NCBI GenBank assembly: GCA_963850605.1
Contig: CAWKLX010000010.1
Location: 1 to 64,000 of the forward strand
DNA: 64,000 bases
Direction of reading: 5' to 3'
DNA from: BOG-908 sp963850605
GTDB lineage: Bacteria > Pseudomonadota > Alphaproteobacteria > Acetobacterales > Acetobacteraceae
Shown here: piece after piece, positions 16,220 through 25,415 of the stretch
Layout: each line of letters opens with the position of its first letter
Position numbering within the stretch: the first letter of the stretch is position 1
The notes under the pieces: model-generated
What the model saw: only the letters and a program-made list of their open reading frames with translations
What the model was told of the DNA's origin: nothing
Databases searched by the model: none
Translations under genes and position numbers: made by a program

Positions 16220-19200
16220 ATGACGGACATCTTCATCCGCCGCCCGGTGCTGAGTGTGGTGGTCAGCGTGTTCATCCTGTTGGCAGGCGTGCTGACGGAG
16301 CAACTGCTGCCGGTGCGGCAATACCCCAAGACGGTCAACGCGATCATCCAGGTGCAGACATCGTATTACGGTGCCGACGCGAACACGGTGGCGGGCTTCA
16401 TCACCACGCCGATCGAGAGTGCGGTGGCCCAAGTGGACGGCATCGACTACCTGACCAGCCAGAGCCTGACCGGGTTGAGCATGGTGACGGCGCATTTGCG
16501 CCTGAACCAGGATCCGGACCGGGTGCTGACCGAGATTCAAACGCAGATCAGCGCCGTGCACGACGAATTGCCGCGCGACGCGCAGACGCCCTCGATCGAC
16601 CTGCAGGTGGGCAGCAACGGCAACACGATGATCCTGGCGTTCGGCAGCCCGATCATGAATCCGACCGAGATTTCCGACTATCTGCAGCGCGTGGTTTTGC
16701 CCCAGCTACAGGCCACCCAGGGCGTGCAGTTGGCGCAGATCTGGGGCGAGAAACATTTCGCCGTGCGCGCCTGGCTCGATCCCGTCAAACTGGCCGCACA
16801 TGGCCTGACGGCGGCCGATGTTTCGGCCGCGCTGGCGGCCAATAATTTCAACAGTGCCGCCGGGCAGACCGCCGGGCAGATGACCACCATTTCGCTCGGC
16901 ATCACCACGAGCCTGCACACTATCGCGGGTTTCAAGAAGCTGGTGGTCAAGCAGACGAACGGGGCAATCATCCGCCTGGGTGATGTCGCCAATGTGGAGC
17001 TGGGATCGAGCAACTACCGGGGCTCGCTGCGCTTCGATAACAGACCGACTGTGCTGGTCGATATCGAGCCTGTGCCCAACGCCAATGTGCTCGACTTGAT
17101 CGGACGCCTGCGCCAGAAGTACCAGGGTATTCGGGCGAACCTGCCGCAAGGGCTGCAGAGCGAAGTCGCCTATGACGTAACCGACAATGTGCGCGCGTCG
17201 ATCCGCGAAGTGGTCAAGACCCTGCTGGAAAGTCTGGCGATCGTCACACTCGTGGTCTACGCCTTCCTGCGACGCGCCCGCGCCTCGCTCATCCCGGTCA
17301 TCACCATTCCGCTCTCCCTGATCGGCACGTTCGCGCTGCTTTGGGCGTTGGGGTTTTCGATCAACCTGCTCACCCTGCTGGCTTTGGTGCTGGCCACGGG
17401 TCTCGTTGTGGACGACGCGATCATCGTGGTCGAAAACGTTTCGCGCGAGATGGGTGAGGGCACACCGCCGGTGGAAGCGGCCTTGCGATCGGCGCGCAGC
17501 CTGGCCGGCCCGATTATCGCCATGACAGTCGTGCTGATCGCGGTATACGTGCCGATCGCGCTGCGGAGCGGGCTGACCGGCGCGCTGTTCCGCGAGTTCG
17601 CGTTGACACTGGTCGGCAGCGTGACGGTGTCGGCCGTGCTGGCGCTGACGCTCTCGCCGATGATGTGTGCCGTGCTGTTGCGTCAGGAACGCCGGCGGCC
17701 GCGGGACGGCCGGCCACCGCTAATGCAGCGCGTGTATCTGCCGCTGCTGCGCGGCGCGCTGCGTGTGCGGCCTCTGGTGGTGGTGGCAGGCCTGGCCGTG
17801 TTCGCCGGCAGCTACTTTCTCTACGCGGGGGCCACATCCGAACTGGCGCCTCAGGAGGATGACGGCCAGATTTCGGTCGGCGGCAGCACGCCGCCCACCG
17901 CCAATATCGACCAGATGCGCCTGTATCAGGACCAGATCGGGCAGATCATCCACGGCGTGAAGGAGGGAGACCGGTCCTACATGTTCTCCGGCCCCGGCGA
18001 ATTCGGCGGAGCGCTGATCCTGAAAGACAGGGACAAGCGCCGCGTCAGCACCGCCGAATTCCTGCCCGGTTTTCAGGCACAGCTTTCGACCATAGCCGGC
18101 GCCAACCTCGCGGCCTACCTCAACTCGCCCCTACCAGGTGCCGATGGCGACATGCCCGTCGGTTACGTTATCAAAACCACACGGCCGTTCACCGAGCTGG
18201 ACGGCGTCTCGCAAAACTTTGTGGCGGAGGCGCAGAAAAGCGGCATCTTCGCGTTCGTCGATCGAGACCTGAAGCTGGACCGTCCACAGGCCACCGTGGT
18301 GGTCGATCGCGACAAGGTGGCCGCCTTGGGGCTGGACATGTCGCAGATCGGCGCCGTGCTGAACGGGCTTCTGTCCGGCGGCTACGTCAATTATTTCGAC
18401 ATGGCCGGCCGGTCCTATCGCGTGATCCCCGAGATTGCGCGCGACCAGCGGCTGAACCCCGAGCAGCTCGGCAACTACATCGTCGCCAATGTGGGCGGCG
18501 TGCCGATCCCCCTCTCGTCCGTCGCTCACATCAAATATTCTGTCGTGCCGGAGCAGATCAGCCATTTTCAGCAGATGAACTCGGCCACCATCAGCGGTGT
18601 CACCCTGCCCGGTGTCAGCCAGGGCCAGACGCTGCGTGTGCTGGACGGGATTGCCGCGCGCGTATTGCCGCCCGACTACGCGACCGACACGGCCGGCCAG
18701 CTGCGGCAATTCGTCCATGAATCGTCGGGCTTCGCCACCACCTTCCTGTTCGCCGCGGTGGTGATTTACCTGTCACTTGCTGCGCTGTTCGGCAGCTTTC
18801 GCGATCCGCTCATCATCCTGGTCTCAGTACCGATGTCGCTGGCCGGTGCGCTGCTGTTCATCCGCTTCGGCGTGCATGGCGCCACACTCAACATCTATTC
18901 CGAAGTGGGGCTGGTGACGCTGATGGGGCTGATCAGCAAGCACGGCATTCTGATGGTCGAGGTCGCCAACGAACGGCAGGAGGCCGGCGACACCAAGCGT
19001 GCGGCCATCGAGCACGCGGCCCTGCTGCGGCTGCGCCCGATCCTGATGACGACGGCAGCCATGGTGCTGGGCGTGGCCCCCCTTGTGTTCGCGACGGGCG
19101 CGGGTGCGGCCGCGCGCTTCAACATGGGTCTGGTGATCGCGTCCGGCCTGTCGATCGGCACGCTGTTCACACTGTTTGTGGTGCCGGCCTTCTACATGGT

Positions 19201-19276
19201 GCTGGCGCGCACGCACCGGGTGGAGGTGCGGCGCGAACAGGTCAAGGTGCGAGGGCTTGCAGTGGCTTCGGAGTAG
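16220..19276 (+). CDS. RND family efflux permease (HAE1 type)
   Basis: A 1018-residue inner-membrane proton-driven exporter. The start MTDIFIRRPVLSVVVSVFILLAG is the classic RND N-terminus. Twelve membrane segments flank two large periplasmic domains. TM4 carries the proton-relay pair in GLVVDDAIIVVENVSREMGEG, and the second half has GLVTLMGLISKHGILMVEVANE. I prefer ATG at 16220, nine bases downstream of GGAGGAG; the in-frame GTG at 16211 sits too close to that Shine-Dalgarno. It lies at the end of the channel-adaptor-pump operon. A composite terminator-like element follows at 19286. The sequence resembles MexF/MdtB-like pumps, but substrates cannot be named. Confidence 0.94.
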   Translation: MTDIFIRRPVLSVVVSVFILLAGVLTEQLLPVRQYPKTVNAIIQVQTSYYGADANTVAGFITTPIESAVAQVDGIDYLTSQSLTGLSMVTAHLRLNQDPDRVLTEIQTQISAVHDELPRDAQTPSIDLQVGSNGNTMILAFGSPIMNPTEISDYLQRVVLPQLQATQGVQLAQIWGEKHFAVRAWLDPVKLAAHGLTAADVSAALAANNFNSAAGQTAGQMTTISLGITTSLHTIAGFKKLVVKQTNGAIIRLGDVANVELGSSNYRGSLRFDNRPTVLVDIEPVPNANVLDLIGRLRQKYQGIRANLPQGLQSEVAYDVTDNVRASIREVVKTLLESLAIVTLVVYAFLRRARASLIPVITIPLSLIGTFALLWALGFSINLLTLLALVLATGLVVDDAIIVVENVSREMGEGTPPVEAALRSARSLAGPIIAMTVVLIAVYVPIALRSGLTGALFREFALTLVGSVTVSAVLALTLSPMMCAVLLRQERRRPRDGRPPLMQRVYLPLLRGALRVRPLVVVAGLAVFAGSYFLYAGATSELAPQEDDGQISVGGSTPPTANIDQMRLYQDQIGQIIHGVKEGDRSYMFSGPGEFGGALILKDRDKRRVSTAEFLPGFQAQLSTIAGANLAAYLNSPLPGADGDMPVGYVIKTTRPFTELDGVSQNFVAEAQKSGIFAFVDRDLKLDRPQATVVVDRDKVAALGLDMSQIGAVLNGLLSGGYVNYFDMAGRSYRVIPEIARDQRLNPEQLGNYIVANVGGVPIPLSSVAHIKYSVVPEQISHFQQMNSATISGVTLPGVSQGQTLRVLDGIAARVLPPDYATDTAGQLRQFVHESSGFATTFLFAAVVIYLSLAALFGSFRDPLIILVSVPMSLAGALLFIRFGVHGATLNIYSEVGLVTLMGLISKHGILMVEVANERQEAGDTKRAAIEHAALLRLRPILMTTAAMVLGVAPLVFATGAGAAARFNMGLVIASGLSIGTLFTLFVVPAFYMVLARTHRVEVRREQVKVRGLAVASE

Positions 19277-19285
19277 AAAGCAAGC

Positions 19286-19383
19286 AGTCCTTTTTTGAAA
19301 AAAAGGACCAAAAGGACCTTTTGTTAAGTGAGCCTGCGACAGCCTGGAAGTGTCTTTTTGCTTTTTTCTTCTAAAAAAGAAGG
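19286..19383. repeat. composite hairpin element, full copy 1
   Basis: The left AT hairpin is GTCCTTTTTT/AAAAAAGGAC at 19287-19308, followed by a small palindrome CAAAAGG-A-CCTTTTG at 19309-19323. The GC core CCTGCGACAGCC is at 19333-19344, and a second AT hairpin lies near 19361-19382. It sits between convergent genes (RND permease and class II aldolase) and could act as a bidirectional terminator. Confidence 0.8.
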
Positions 19384-19389
19384 CCCGCC

Positions 19390-20139
19390 CTAGTTCCGAT
19401 AGCTCGCATCGATCCGGTCCAGCTTGCGCAACATTGCCGGCCACAGCAGGTGGTTGGCAACCGACTGCATACCCGCCGCCGTCCCCAATTTGTCGTTCTT
19501 GTCGATCACATCGGGATGAGTCGGGTAATCGTCCGTCCCCAGCATGCGCGTGCGGACCTGCATGGTGCAGGCGCGCTCCAGGAAATACATGCGCAGGAAC
19601 GCCTCGGCGACCGTGCGGCCCACCGTCAGCGTGCCGTGATTGCGCAACAGCATCAGGTTTTTCGATCCAAGGTCGTGCTGTAAACGCGGGCGTTCGTCGT
19701 GGTCCAGCGCGACACCCTCATAGTCATGATAGGCAAGGTCGCCGATCACCAACTGCGCCGTCTGGTTCAGCGGTTTCAGACCCTCGCGCGAGGTCGCGAC
19801 GGCCGTGCCGTCCGGCGTGTGCACATGCATCACGCATCCCGCATCTTCGCGTACTTCATGCACGGCCGAATGGATGGTGAAGCCGGCGGGGTTGACGATC
19901 GCGCTGCCGCCATCGACCGCGTGGCCGTCCATACCGATCTTGACCAGGCTGCTGGCGGTGATCTCGTCGAATGTCTGGCCATACGGGTTGATCAAGAAAT
20001 GGTGGTCCGGCCCGGGAATGCGCGCGGAAATGTGCGTGAAGATAAGATCGTCCCAGCCATGCAGGGCCACCAGGCGGTAGGCGGCGGCCAGGTCTCGGCG
20101 TATCGCCTGCTCGGCGGATAGGTCCGTCATCTGGTTCAT
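19390..20139 (-). CDS. class II aldolase/adducin family protein
   Basis: A 249-residue cytoplasmic protein with the class II aldolase/adducin fold, a zinc-dependent family that includes fuculose-1-phosphate aldolase. Family landmarks are the N-terminal RRDLAAAYRLVALHGWDDLIFTHISAR, INPYGQTFDEITASSLVKI, the metal-ligand segment MHVHTPDG and LLRNHGTLTVGRTVAEAF. The start is ATG at 20139, with AAGGAG nine bases upstream; an ATG three codons earlier sits directly on that site. It begins 13 bp after modC, so it is the last gene of the cyanase-molybdate run. Why an aldolase is there is unclear. The substrate is unknown. Confidence 0.88.
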   Translation of the reverse strand: MNQMTDLSAEQAIRRDLAAAYRLVALHGWDDLIFTHISARIPGPDHHFLINPYGQTFDEITASSLVKIGMDGHAVDGGSAIVNPAGFTIHSAVHEVREDAGCVMHVHTPDGTAVATSREGLKPLNQTAQLVIGDLAYHDYEGVALDHDERPRLQHDLGSKNLMLLRNHGTLTVGRTVAEAFLRMYFLERACTMQVRTRMLGTDDYPTHPDVIDKNDKLGTAAGMQSVANHLLWPAMLRKLDRIDASYRN

Positions 20140-20152
20140 GGCACGCATCTCC

Positions 20153-21212
20153 TTAGTGCTGTGGCTGCAACTCTACAGACATCGACTTGATCAGCGCCAG
20201 CACGGAGGCGCCGGGCCGCAGCCGCAGGCGTTGCGCCGCGTCCATCGTCACGCGCGCCAGAAGCTGGCCGCCGCCCAATTCCAGGCTGACCAGAGCCGCA
20301 TGCGTCGCGCTCTGCTCGCCTAGGCCGGTCACGGTCGCGGGCAGCACGTTGTTCACGCTGATCGCGCGGGGTGCCTCGAGCGCCACGATCACCTCGCGGG
20401 CGGGCACGAGCAGGCGGACCGGCGCACCATTGGGCAGGTCCAGCATCGGCACCCATACGAGGTCGGCGCCGCACGCGACGGCCGTCAGCCGGCGTTGCGA
20501 ATCGTGCGAGGCGACGCGGCCGCGCAATAGGCCGCCCGCATCCTCGCGCGCGGCCAGCGTCAGGTCGGTTCGTGTGGCAACCTCCTCCACCGGGCCGGCG
20601 GCGCGAACCCGCCCGCCCTCAATCAGCACCAGCGTGTCGGCCAGACGCATGACCTCGTCCAGCGAATGGCTGGCGTACACGATGGGAATGCCGAGCGCTG
20701 CCAGCCGAGCGAGATAAGGCAGGATCTCGTCCCGGCGAGCCTGGTCCAGGGCGGCCAGCGGCTCGTCCATCAGCAGCAGCCGCGGTTGGCTGAGCAACGC
20801 GCGCCCCACCGCCACGCGCTGGCGTTCGCCGCCCGACAGGGTCGCGGGACGTCGGCGCAGAAGTGCGCCCAGGCCCAGCAACGCCACAACGTCGTCGAAG
20901 CCGACCGGCCCCGCGTCCGGCGCGACGAAGCCCATAGCGGAGGTTGGCGCGCACGCTCATGTGCGGGAACAGCCGCCCATCCTGGAAGACGATGCCGGTG
21001 CCGCGCCGCTCCGGCGGCACGGATTGCAGGGGCACATTGTCCAGCTCCACACGCAGCCGGTCGGCGCGCAGCAGCCCGGCGATGGCCATCAGAAGGCTGG
21101 ATTTGCCGGCGCCGGAAGGACCGAACAAAGCCGCCACCCCCGGCGTCGGTGCCTCGAACGCCATCGAGAGCGTGGCGCCCGGAAAACTGTGCTCGAGCGA
21201 TACACGCAGCAT
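20153..21212 (-). CDS. modC: molybdenum ABC transporter ATP-binding protein ModC (frameshifted)
   Basis: About 352 residues when restored. This is the ATPase of the molybdate importer. The Walker A is GPSGAGKSS, the Q-loop region VFQDGRLFPHMSVRANLRYG, the signature LSGGERQRVAVGRALL, and Walker B LLLMDEPLAALD. The C-terminal half holds the Mop-like oxyanion-binding domain (VNNVLPATVTGLGEQSATHAALVSLELGGG), typical of ModC. One extra base at about 20934 shifts the frame at NLRYG; removal gives NLRYGFVAPDAGPVGF. The ATG at 21212 overlaps the modB stop (TGATG). Cargo could be molybdate or tungstate. A downstream class II aldolase follows closely. Confidence 0.87.
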
Positions 21213-21856
21213 CAGCTGCGCCGGCGCGGCGCGAACAACTCCGCCAAGGCCAGCCCGGCCACGGCTAGCACGATGGACATCACCGCCAGCCGCGCCGCCT
21301 GCGCCTCGCCGCCCGGCGTCTCGAGCGCCGCGTAGATGGCCAGCGGCAGGGTGCGGGTCTGGCCGGGGATGTTGGCCGCAAAGGTGATGACGGCGCCGAA
21401 CTCTCCGAGCGAGGCGGTGTAGCCCAGCACGGCCGCGGCCAGCACGCCCGGCGCGGCCAGCGGCAGGGTTATGCTGGTGAACCGGTCCAGCCCGTGCGCG
21501 CCTAACGACCGCGCGGCCTGTTCCAGCGCAGGATCGATTGCGTCGAGCGACAAGCGCATGGCGCGCACCATCAGCGGAAACACCATCACCGCGCAGGCGA
21601 GCGCAGCGCCCATTTCCGAAAAAACCAAGCGGATGCCCAGGCGGGCCAGCCAGGCGCCGACCGGCCCGTTCACGCCGAACACCAGCAGCAGCAGCCAGCC
21701 CGTAACGACAGGCGGCAGCATCAACGGCAGGTGCACCAGCGCGTGCAGCAGGAAGCGGCCGGGGAAGCGCGCGCGGGAAAGCACGGTCGCTGCGAGCAGG
21801 GCCAATGGGAGGGCCAGGGCTACGGCACGCAGGGCGACGCCCAGGGTGAGAAACAC
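21212..21856 (-). CDS. modB: molybdate ABC transporter permease ModB
   Basis: A 214-residue inner-membrane permease with about five transmembrane helices and the ABC permease coupling motif EQAARSLGAHGLDRFTSITLPLAAPGVLAAAVLGYTASLGEFGA (the EAA loop). The length and the ending ASLGEFGAVITFAANIPGQTRTLPLAIY are characteristic of ModB. Its stop overlaps the modC start by one base (TGATG), showing tight coupling. It is separated from modA by a full copy of the composite hairpin element at 21892-21989, so modBC may be expressed independently of, or less than, modA. Confidence 0.93.
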   Translation of the reverse strand: MFLTLGVALRAVALALPLALLAATVLSRARFPGRFLLHALVHLPLMLPPVVTGWLLLLVFGVNGPVGAWLARLGIRLVFSEMGAALACAVMVFPLMVRAMRLSLDAIDPALEQAARSLGAHGLDRFTSITLPLAAPGVLAAAVLGYTASLGEFGAVITFAANIPGQTRTLPLAIYAALETPGGEAQAARLAVMSIVLAVAGLALAELFAPRRRS

Positions 21857-21891
21857 GGTCTCCTGCTCTTCGGGAGAAAGAGTCAGGGAAG

Positions 21892-21989
21892 CAGTCCTTT
21901 TTTGAAAAAAAGGACCAAAAAACTTTTCTCCATTGTGTCCGCGACAGCACTGACAAGAGTTCTTTGCTTCTTTCCTACAAGAAAGAAGT
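21892..21989. repeat. composite hairpin element, full copy 2
   Basis: The left AT hairpin, with arms GTCCTTTTTT and AAAAAGGAC, spans about 21893-21915. The core GTCCGCGACAGC is at 21937-21948, and the right hairpin of CTTCTTTC/GAAAGAAG type spans about 21966-21988. It lies directly 3' of modA and upstream of modB in a co-directional cluster. Confidence 0.8.
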
Positions 21990-22004
21990 TCTTTTTCTTA
22001 ACCG

Positions 22005-22760
22005 TCATTGCAAATTCGAAAAGCCATAATGCGCAAACACATCCCGGGCCCCCTGGCCGGCCAAGAAATCCAGGAACTCGCGCGCGGCTCGTGTGTCGCC
22101 GGCGCGGACCACCGCCGCAGGATAACGGATCGGGTCGTGGCTAGAGGACGGGAACGTGCCGGCGACGGCCAATTTCGGGCTGACCCGCACGTCCGTCGCA
22201 TACACGATCCCCGCCGGCGCCTCGCCCAGCTCGACCAGGCGCAGGGCGGAGCGCACCGAATCGGCCGGGGCCAGGCGGTTCTGCACGGCCGCCCACAGAC
22301 CGAGGTTTTGCAGCGCCTGCTTGGCGTAAAGACCGGCGGGCACATGGGCGGGGTCGCCCACGGCGAGGCGCGCCGAGGTGCCCAGCACCGGTGCCAGCGA
22401 CATGCCGGCGCGGATCGCAACCGGCTTCAAGCCGGTTTTCGGCTCCACCAGAACAAGCTCATTGCCGACCAGATCGTGCCGCGTGCCGGAGGCCACCGCC
22501 GCATGCCCGGCCAGGTCGTCCATCCATTTCTCGTCCGCCGAGACGAACACGTTTGCCGGCGCGCCGCGTTCGATCTGCTGGGCCAAAGTGGAGCTGGACG
22601 CGAACGAGAACACGATTTTTCCGTGCCCGCCCGCCATCCACAGCTTGCCGATATCCTGCAGCGCGTCCGTCAGGCTGGCCGCCGCGAACACCGTCAGCGT
22701 GTCGGCCGCACGGGCCGAGATCGGCAGCAGGAGAAGCGCGGCAAGCAGCAGGCGTATCAA
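22005..22760 (-). CDS. modA: molybdate ABC transporter substrate-binding protein ModA
   Basis: A 251-residue periplasmic oxyanion-binding protein. A signal peptide (LLLAALLLLPISARA) precedes the mature start DTLTVFAAASLTDALQDIG, the standard ModA opening with the oxyanion-binding Ser. FSFASSSTLAQQIERGAPANVFVSAD supplies the second ligand Ser cluster, and GLYAKQALQNLGLW and APAGIVYATDVRVSPKL complete the fold. The start is an unusual TTG at 22760. It overlaps the stop of the MFS gene as TTGA, and there is no alternative in-frame ATG before the signal peptide. It is separated from modBC by a composite hairpin element. Molybdate versus tungstate specificity is not resolved. Confidence 0.92.
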   Translation of the reverse strand: MIRLLLAALLLLPISARAADTLTVFAAASLTDALQDIGKLWMAGGHGKIVFSFASSSTLAQQIERGAPANVFVSADEKWMDDLAGHAAVASGTRHDLVGNELVLVEPKTGLKPVAIRAGMSLAPVLGTSARLAVGDPAHVPAGLYAKQALQNLGLWAAVQNRLAPADSVRSALRLVELGEAPAGIVYATDVRVSPKLAVAGTFPSSSHDPIRYPAAVVRAGDTRAAREFLDFLAGQGARDVFAHYGFSNLQ

Positions 22761-24215
22761 TCTCGTTCTCCCGACATTTCGCGCCCTGCGCCGCGCGGCA
22801 GCAGCAGGGCGGCCGGCGCCGACAGCGCCGACACCCCCGCTATCACCAAAAACGCCAGCGTGAAATCGCCGGTCATCGGCAGGGCGTGGCCGTGCGCGGT
22901 ACGGGCCATCTGCAACACGCCGGCGCTGAGCGGAATGCCGATCGTCAACGAAACCTGCTGCAAGGCCGGCGTACAACGTGGTGGCCGCACTCATGCGCCG
23001 TGGCGGCACGTCGGCATAGGCGATGGCGTTGTAGGCGGTGAACTGCAACGAGCGCATCAGCCCGCCGGCCACCAGCACGGCGTAGAAGGCCGCCACCGGC
23101 CACCCGGGACGGAACGCCGCATACAGGGCGAGTGCCACGGCGCTCGTCAGGCCGTTGACCGCCAGCGTCGTGCGAAAACCGAAGCGGCGCAGTATCCAGG
23201 TGGTGGCCGGCTTCATGCCGATCGCGCCGGCGGCGCTGGCGAAGGTGATCAGCCCGCTTTGCGCGGCTGTTCGGCCGAAGCCCAGCTGCAACAGCATCGG
23301 CAACAGGAACGGGATGGCGCCGATGCCGATCCGGAACAAGGCGCCGGCGAACACCGAGACGAAAAACGTCGGAATACGTAGGAGCGAAAAGTCCAGCAGC
23401 GGCCGTGCCTGCAGGCGCGCCCGCAGAGTGTAGGCAACGCCGGTCGCCAAACCCATCCCACCCAGGCCCACCATGACAGGCGGTGCGACCAGGTGGTGCC
23501 CAACCAGTTCAAGCACCGCCATGAACCCCGCCAGCGCCACACCGCTCAGCACCAGCCCCGGAAAGTCGAAGCGGCCGCCGCGTGCCTCGCGCATGTCCGG
23601 GATGAAGGCGCCGATCAGCACCCAGCCCAATACGCCAATCGGCACGTTGATGTCGAAAATCCAGTGCCAGGACAAATACGTGACCAGGAACCCGCCCACC
23701 GGCGGCCCGATCACCGGACCCACCAGCGCCGGCATGGTGGCCCAGGCCATGGCTCCGATCAGCCGGTCCTTGGGCACAGAGCGCAGCAGCACCAGCCGGC
23801 CCACCGGCAGCATCATAGCGCCCCCCGCCCCCTGCAGGATGCGGGCGGCAACCAGAAACCCCAGCGAATCCGCCCGCCCGCACAGCACCGAGCCGATCGT
23901 GAAGACGGCGACGGCCGCGCGGAACACGGTGCGGGTGCCGAACCGGTCCGCCATCCAGCCGCTGGCCGGGATGAACACGGCGATCGCGAACAGGTAGGCG
24001 GTCAACGCCACGTTCATCTGCACCGGATCGGCGTGGAACGCGCGCGCCATTGCCGGCAGGGCCGTGGACACGACGGTGCCGTCCAGATTCTGCATGAACA
24101 GCGCGCACGCAACGATGACAGCGATCAACCGCTCCCGCCCCGGCGTCAGGGCCGGCGCGGCAACGCTGGCGGCGTCAAGACCGGTCAGCGGCCCGTCGGT
24201 CTGCGTCTCGCTCAA
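22757..24215 (-). CDS. MFS transporter, DHA2/EmrB-like (frameshifted)
   Basis: About 485 residues when restored. This is a major facilitator with motif A GWMADRFGTRTVF, the DHA2-type LDGTVVSTALPAMARAF at TM1 and LSWHWIFDINVPIGVLGWVLIG. About 14 hydrophobic segments fit the EmrB/QacA group, which exports drugs or organic ions. One extra base near 22963 breaks the frame at TTLYAGL; removal gives GLQQVSLTIGIPLSAGVLQ and a stop overlapping modA. The start is TTG at 24215, overlapping the cyanase stop as TTGA. It sits between cynS and modA. A role in cyanate or bicarbonate movement is possible from context but unsupported by family. Confidence 0.84.
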
Positions 24216-24655
24216 TAGGGTTTGTAGGGCAGAAACTTGCCGCTCATGGCGATTGCCACCCGGTCTCCGGCCGGATCGGGTTCGCGCGAAACATCCATGC
24301 GGAAATCGATGGCACTCATGATGCCGTCACCAAATTCCTCGTGGATCAGCGCCTTGAAGGTGGTGCCATACACCTGCACCAGCTCATAGAGCCGGTAAAT
24401 CAGCGGATCGGTCGGCACGGTTGTGGGCAGGGAGCCGCGATAGGGCGGTTCTTGCAGCAATTTGATTTCGAATTCGGTCAGCCCCAGCCGGTGACCGATG
24501 GCCCTGGCGGCCGAAGCGGGCAATGGCATCTGGCCGAGCAGGGCGGCGGTGACATACTCCTTCGACAGCTCCGGAGCGAGTTCGGCCAAGCCGGCCCAGC
24601 TTACATCGTGCTCGATCTTGAACCGGATGATCTTTTCGGTGAGCTCGTCGCGCAT
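24212..24655 (-). CDS. cynS: cyanate hydratase (cyanase)
   Basis: A 147-residue enzyme that converts cyanate and bicarbonate to ammonia and carbon dioxide, acting as a cytoplasmic decamer. The N-terminal helical domain (EKIIRFKIEHDVSWAGLAE, LSKEYVTAALLGQMPLP) precedes the catalytic domain. There YRLYELVQVYGTTFKALIHE and EFGDGIMSAIDF carry all three catalytic residues: Arg88, Glu91 and Ser114. The length is the family norm. It is the first gene of a minus-strand run. Its stop overlaps the following MFS gene start (TTGA). No cynR-type LysR regulator or carbonic anhydrase cynT is adjacent, unlike the E. coli cyn operon. Confidence 0.96.
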   Translation of the reverse strand: MRDELTEKIIRFKIEHDVSWAGLAELAPELSKEYVTAALLGQMPLPASAARAIGHRLGLTEFEIKLLQEPPYRGSLPTTVPTDPLIYRLYELVQVYGTTFKALIHEEFGDGIMSAIDFRMDVSREPDPAGDRVAIAMSGKFLPYKPY

Positions 24656-24672
24656 GGGGCCGGTCCTGCGGT

Positions 24673-25371
24673 TCAGGTCAGTGTGGCGGCGAACCTAAGC
24701 CGCACGTAGTCCGCGATCCAGTCGCCAGCGTCGGTGCGGAGTGGCCGTGCCAGCAGCGTTTCCGCCTCAGCCAGCACCCCGGCGTGCTCGGCCCCGGGCA
24801 GGACGGTCAGGAACGGGGCGGCAAAAGTGGTCAGCCAGCCTACGATGCCGGTCGGTAGGCGCGTGGGGCGGGGGATCAGGGCGGCGGTGTGCACGGTAAA
24901 ACCGTGCGCCACGAGCTTGGCGGCGTAGTCTTCGGCGGTAGGGAAATACCAGTGAAACGCGGCATCTGGCGCCACCCCGCGCCGTGCGAGGGCGGCATGC
25001 AGGGCGACGACGATGCTGGCGACATTGCCGTGCCCGCCCATCTCGCCCACGAAACGCCCGCCTGGCCTAAGCGCGCGAGCCACGCCGCGGATGACCCCGT
25101 CGGCATCCGGCATCCAGTGCAGGGCGGCGTTGCTGAACACGGCATCGAATTCGGCCGCAAAATCGAGGCGCTGGCCGTCCATCACGCGCGCGTCCAAGCC
25201 ACGCGCTTTCGCCGCGCGCACCATGTCGGCCGAGCCGTCCACGCCGACCACCCGGGCGCCGGCAGCGGCAATGCGTTGGCTCAGCGCGCCGTCTCCGCAG
25301 CCGAGATCGAGGATGCGTTCACCGGGGCTCGGCGAGAGCAGGTCGAGCAAAGGTGCGCCGAGTTCGGGCAC
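24673..25371 (-). CDS. class I SAM-dependent methyltransferase
   Basis: At least 232 residues. This is a Rossmann-like methyltransferase with motif I RILDLGCGDGALSQRIAAAGARVVGVDGS, motif II DAVFSNAALHWMPD and motif III ARALRPGGRFVGEMGG; it resembles trans-aconitate methyltransferase-like proteins. The GTG at 25371 is the first usable standard start. However, the codons just upstream read NWSAARYAEHASFV, which matches the usual N-terminus of this family, so the real start probably lies further 5' and may overlap the pckA stop. It is downstream of pckA in the same orientation and upstream of cynS. The substrate is unknown. Confidence 0.85.
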   Translation of the reverse strand: MPELGAPLLDLLSPSPGERILDLGCGDGALSQRIAAAGARVVGVDGSADMVRAAKARGLDARVMDGQRLDFAAEFDAVFSNAALHWMPDADGVIRGVARALRPGGRFVGEMGGHGNVASIVVALHAALARRGVAPDAAFHWYFPTAEDYAAKLVAHGFTVHTAALIPRPTRLPTGIVGWLTTFAAPFLTVLPGAEHAGVLAEAETLLARPLRTDAGDWIADYVRLRFAATLT

Positions 25372-25415
25372 GAAGCTCGCGTGCTCCGCGTACCTGGCGG
25401 CGGACCAGTTTTGGT

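Noticed and set aside
22005..24215. A 736-residue MFS-ModA fusion protein
   Set aside because: The apparent fusion arises from one extra base in the MFS gene. Removing it gives two separate proteins with overlapping stop and start.
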